NCBI GenBank assembly: GCA_013153335.1
Contig: JAADEP010000203.1
Location: forward strand, 1 to 8,081
DNA: 8,081 nt
Reading direction: 5' to 3'
Origin: Chloroflexota bacterium
GTDB lineage: Bacteria > Chloroflexota > Anaerolineae > Anaerolineales > DRMV01
In this document: in pieces, positions 7,409 through 8,081 of the stretch
Layout: every line of letters begins with the position of its first letter
Numbering within the stretch: the stretch's first letter is position 1
Notes under the pieces: generated by a model
Told to the model about the DNA's origin: nothing
What the model saw: the letters and a program-made list of their open reading frames with translations, nothing else
The model's database searches: none
Position numbers and translations under genes: made by a program

Positions 7409-7763
7409 GGGGCCATCCTCCCTCGTCCAGGGCTTGTTCGGGTGCGGTTCCCTCCTCCGCGGCCAGGCGGGCCAGATCCTGCAGCCATTGGTGCAGGCCG
7501 CGCCAGCCCAAGTATATGGCTGCGCCGATGAGCCCGACCGCGAGCCAGAGGCACGCGCGCGGCCATCCCCAGAGGAACACGCCGCCCCGCAGCACCCCGG
7601 ACAGGCCGAGCAACACGAATTTGGCCTGGATCGCCCGCGGGGGCAGCAGCCGCGGCGCGGGTCGGCCCAGGCGCCGGAAGATCCAGCGCAGCCCCTGGGG
7701 CAGGAACAGGCCCTCCAGCATGATGAGCCCGCCCAAGAGCACATATAGCGCGTCCACGTTCAT
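7398..7763 (-). CDS. Small integral membrane protein, unknown function
   Basis: A 121-residue protein I do not recognise. Three hydrophobic stretches are visible, at about 5-22 (ALYVLLGGLIMLEGLF), 48-66 (KFVLLGLSGVLRGGVFLWG) and 70-87 (ACLWLAVGLIGAAIYLGW). They are separated by an Arg/Pro-rich loop (RWIFRRLGRPAPRLLPPR, 26-43) that probably faces the cytoplasm. The C-terminus (about 95-121) is acidic and soluble. Start ATG at 7763 has an excellent ribosome site, GGAGG at 7773-7769 with a 5-base spacer. It is the first gene of the minus-strand operon and overlaps the cytidylyltransferase start by 11 bp, which supports it as a real gene. Its place beside a CMP-sugar enzyme and an LCP protein hints at a role at the membrane in glycan assembly, but this is inference only. 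Confidence 0.75.
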   Translation of the reverse strand: MNVDALYVLLGGLIMLEGLFLPQGLRWIFRRLGRPAPRLLPPRAIQAKFVLLGLSGVLRGGVFLWGWPRACLWLAVGLIGAAIYLGWRGLHQWLQDLARLAAEEGTAPEQALDEGGWPHDV

Positions 7764-7862
7764 GCCTTCCTCCGTGGCCAGGGCTGTCGAGTCACGGATG
7801 CGGCCCGGGCTTGACCCGCCCGCGCTCCCGCTTTTTTACCACGACCTGGGTGCCCCGCGCGT

Positions 7863-7888
7863 TTTTCGTGCCCAAGGGGGCACGAAAA
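7863..7888. repeat. Perfect 11-bp inverted repeat (hairpin)
   Basis: ttttcgtgccc (7863-7873) is the exact reverse complement of gggcacgaaaa (7878-7888), around a 4-base aagg loop. T's lie outside on the left and A's outside on the right, on both strands, which is the reverse of an intrinsic terminator. A protein-binding palindrome or a leader RNA hairpin is more likely. It lies about 100 bases before the first gene of the operon. Confidence 0.7.
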
Positions 7889-7933
7889 GGTTGTAGAAAG
7901 GGTCAAGGGGCGGGGGGAGATGAAGAGGGCTAC

Positions 7934-7970
7934 CGCCATTGAGCAAGACACAACGCGCCTTGAGATGGCG
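7934..7970. repeat. Interrupted inverted repeat (possible hairpin)
   Basis: cgccat (7934-7939) pairs with atggcg (7965-7970), and caag (7944-7947) pairs with cttg (7959-7962), separated by a small asymmetric internal loop. The apical loop is 11 bases. The structure could form in the operon leader, but stems this short also arise by chance. Confidence 0.35.
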
Positions 7971-8032
7971 CTGGATGAGATTCACTCTCCCAGGGCGGCC
8001 CGAGGCCATGGGCGCGCTCGTGTGTCGCAGGC

Positions 8033-8055
8033 GCCGCGGGCTGGAAGCCCGCGGC
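8033..8055. repeat. GC-rich palindrome with GCTGGAAGC core, REP-like candidate
   Basis: gccgcgggct (8033-8042) pairs perfectly with agcccgcggc (8046-8055) around a 3-base gga. The next bases are tagtataaaatt. Short intergenic palindromes with a GCTGGAAGC core are, to my recollection, dispersed in genomes of several GC-rich phyla, so this may be one copy of an extragenic repeat. Only one copy is present here, so its repeat status is not shown. No T-run follows directly. Confidence 0.55.
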
Positions 8056-8056
8056 T

Positions 8057-8062
8057 AGTATA
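8057..8062 (-). promoter_or_regulatory. Possible -10 element for the minus-strand operon
   Basis: Read on the minus strand this is TATACT, one mismatch from TATAAT, in the only clearly AT-rich patch of the upstream region. A -35 hexamer at 17-base spacing would fall at about 8080-8085, mostly outside the window, so it cannot be checked. Transcription from here would begin inside or just before the 8033-8055 palindrome. Confidence 0.22.
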
Positions 8063-8081
8063 AAATTGTGTGCGAATTATC

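Larger units (their letters stand above)
7764..8081. other. Non-coding leader/intergenic region upstream of the minus-strand operon
   Basis: These 318 bases show no convincing gene on either strand. The only minus frame (GTG at 7951, ending at 7760) lacks a ribosome site, has a low-complexity Arg/Pro/Ala-rich product and runs over the ribosome site of the membrane-protein gene. The region holds three inverted repeats (7863-7888, 7934-7970, 8033-8055), a T6 run at 7832-7837 and an AT-rich end (8056-8081). Its position makes it the likely promoter and 5' leader of the six-gene operon. Confidence 0.7.

Noticed and set aside
7409..7744. N-terminal extension of the cytidylyltransferase frame
   Set aside because: The added sequence is Cys/Arg/Ser/Gly-rich and lies within the membrane-protein gene in another frame. 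The ATG at 7408 has a good ribosome site and matches the family start.
7832..7837. T6 run as a plus-strand intrinsic terminator
   Set aside because: The bases just before it do not form a GC-rich stem adjacent to the run, and no plus-strand gene leads into it.
7760..7951. A 63-codon minus-strand frame in the upstream region
   Set aside because: It starts with GTG without a ribosome site, has a biased composition and overlaps the ribosome site of the next gene.
7764..8081. tRNA, small RNA gene or CRISPR array in the intergenic region
   Set aside because: No T-arm GTTCRANNC box, cloverleaf or spaced direct repeats were found by eye.

Overview
The window is very GC-rich bacterial DNA, densely coded. 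It reads as a free-living bacterium, most plausibly a member of the Chloroflexota (Anaerolineae-like). That placement is an inference from the strong G/C preference at third codon positions, the style of the LCP and lipoprotein genes (Pro/Thr/Ala-rich linkers, Ala/Gln-rich helices behind a lipobox) and a small GCTGGAAGC-core palindrome. No marker gene here settles it.

Layout. Bases 12-1880 (+) carry argS, a complete arginyl-tRNA synthetase gene with a strong AGGAGG ribosome site at the left edge. It converges, across a 34-base gap, on a run of six minus-strand genes that fill bases 7763 down to 1915. In transcription order these are a 121-aa three-helix membrane protein (7763-7398), a NeuA-like cytidylyltransferase (7408-6719), a glyoxylate/hydroxypyruvate-reductase-type dehydrogenase (6671-5679), a membrane-anchored LytR-CpsA-Psr (LCP) protein (5698-4184), a lipoprotein with a LamG-like domain (4164-2959), and a second, SerA-like dehydrogenase (2928-1915). 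Junctions are overlaps of 11 and 20 bp or gaps of 47, 19 and 30 bp, so a single transcript is likely. Bases 7764-8081 are non-coding and hold three hairpin-forming inverted repeats plus an AT-rich patch that could hold the operon promoter.

How the genes may work together. The cytidylyltransferase should activate an acidic sugar as a CMP derivative. The LCP protein belongs to the family that attaches glycopolymers to the cell wall. The lipoprotein is exported and carries a carbohydrate-binding-like fold. The two D-2-hydroxyacid dehydrogenases have opposite cofactor signatures (Asn-Asp, suggesting NAD; Ser-Arg, suggesting NADP). The simplest reading is a cell-surface glycan module in which the dehydrogenases supply or consume a 2-keto/2-hydroxy acid. 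The substrate cannot be read from the sequence.

The most unusual single-gene feature is the ArgRS catalytic loop: the KMSKS region is degenerate and preceded by about 35 extra acidic, Ala/Ser-rich residues. I found no tRNA, rRNA, CRISPR array, transposase or obvious phage gene.
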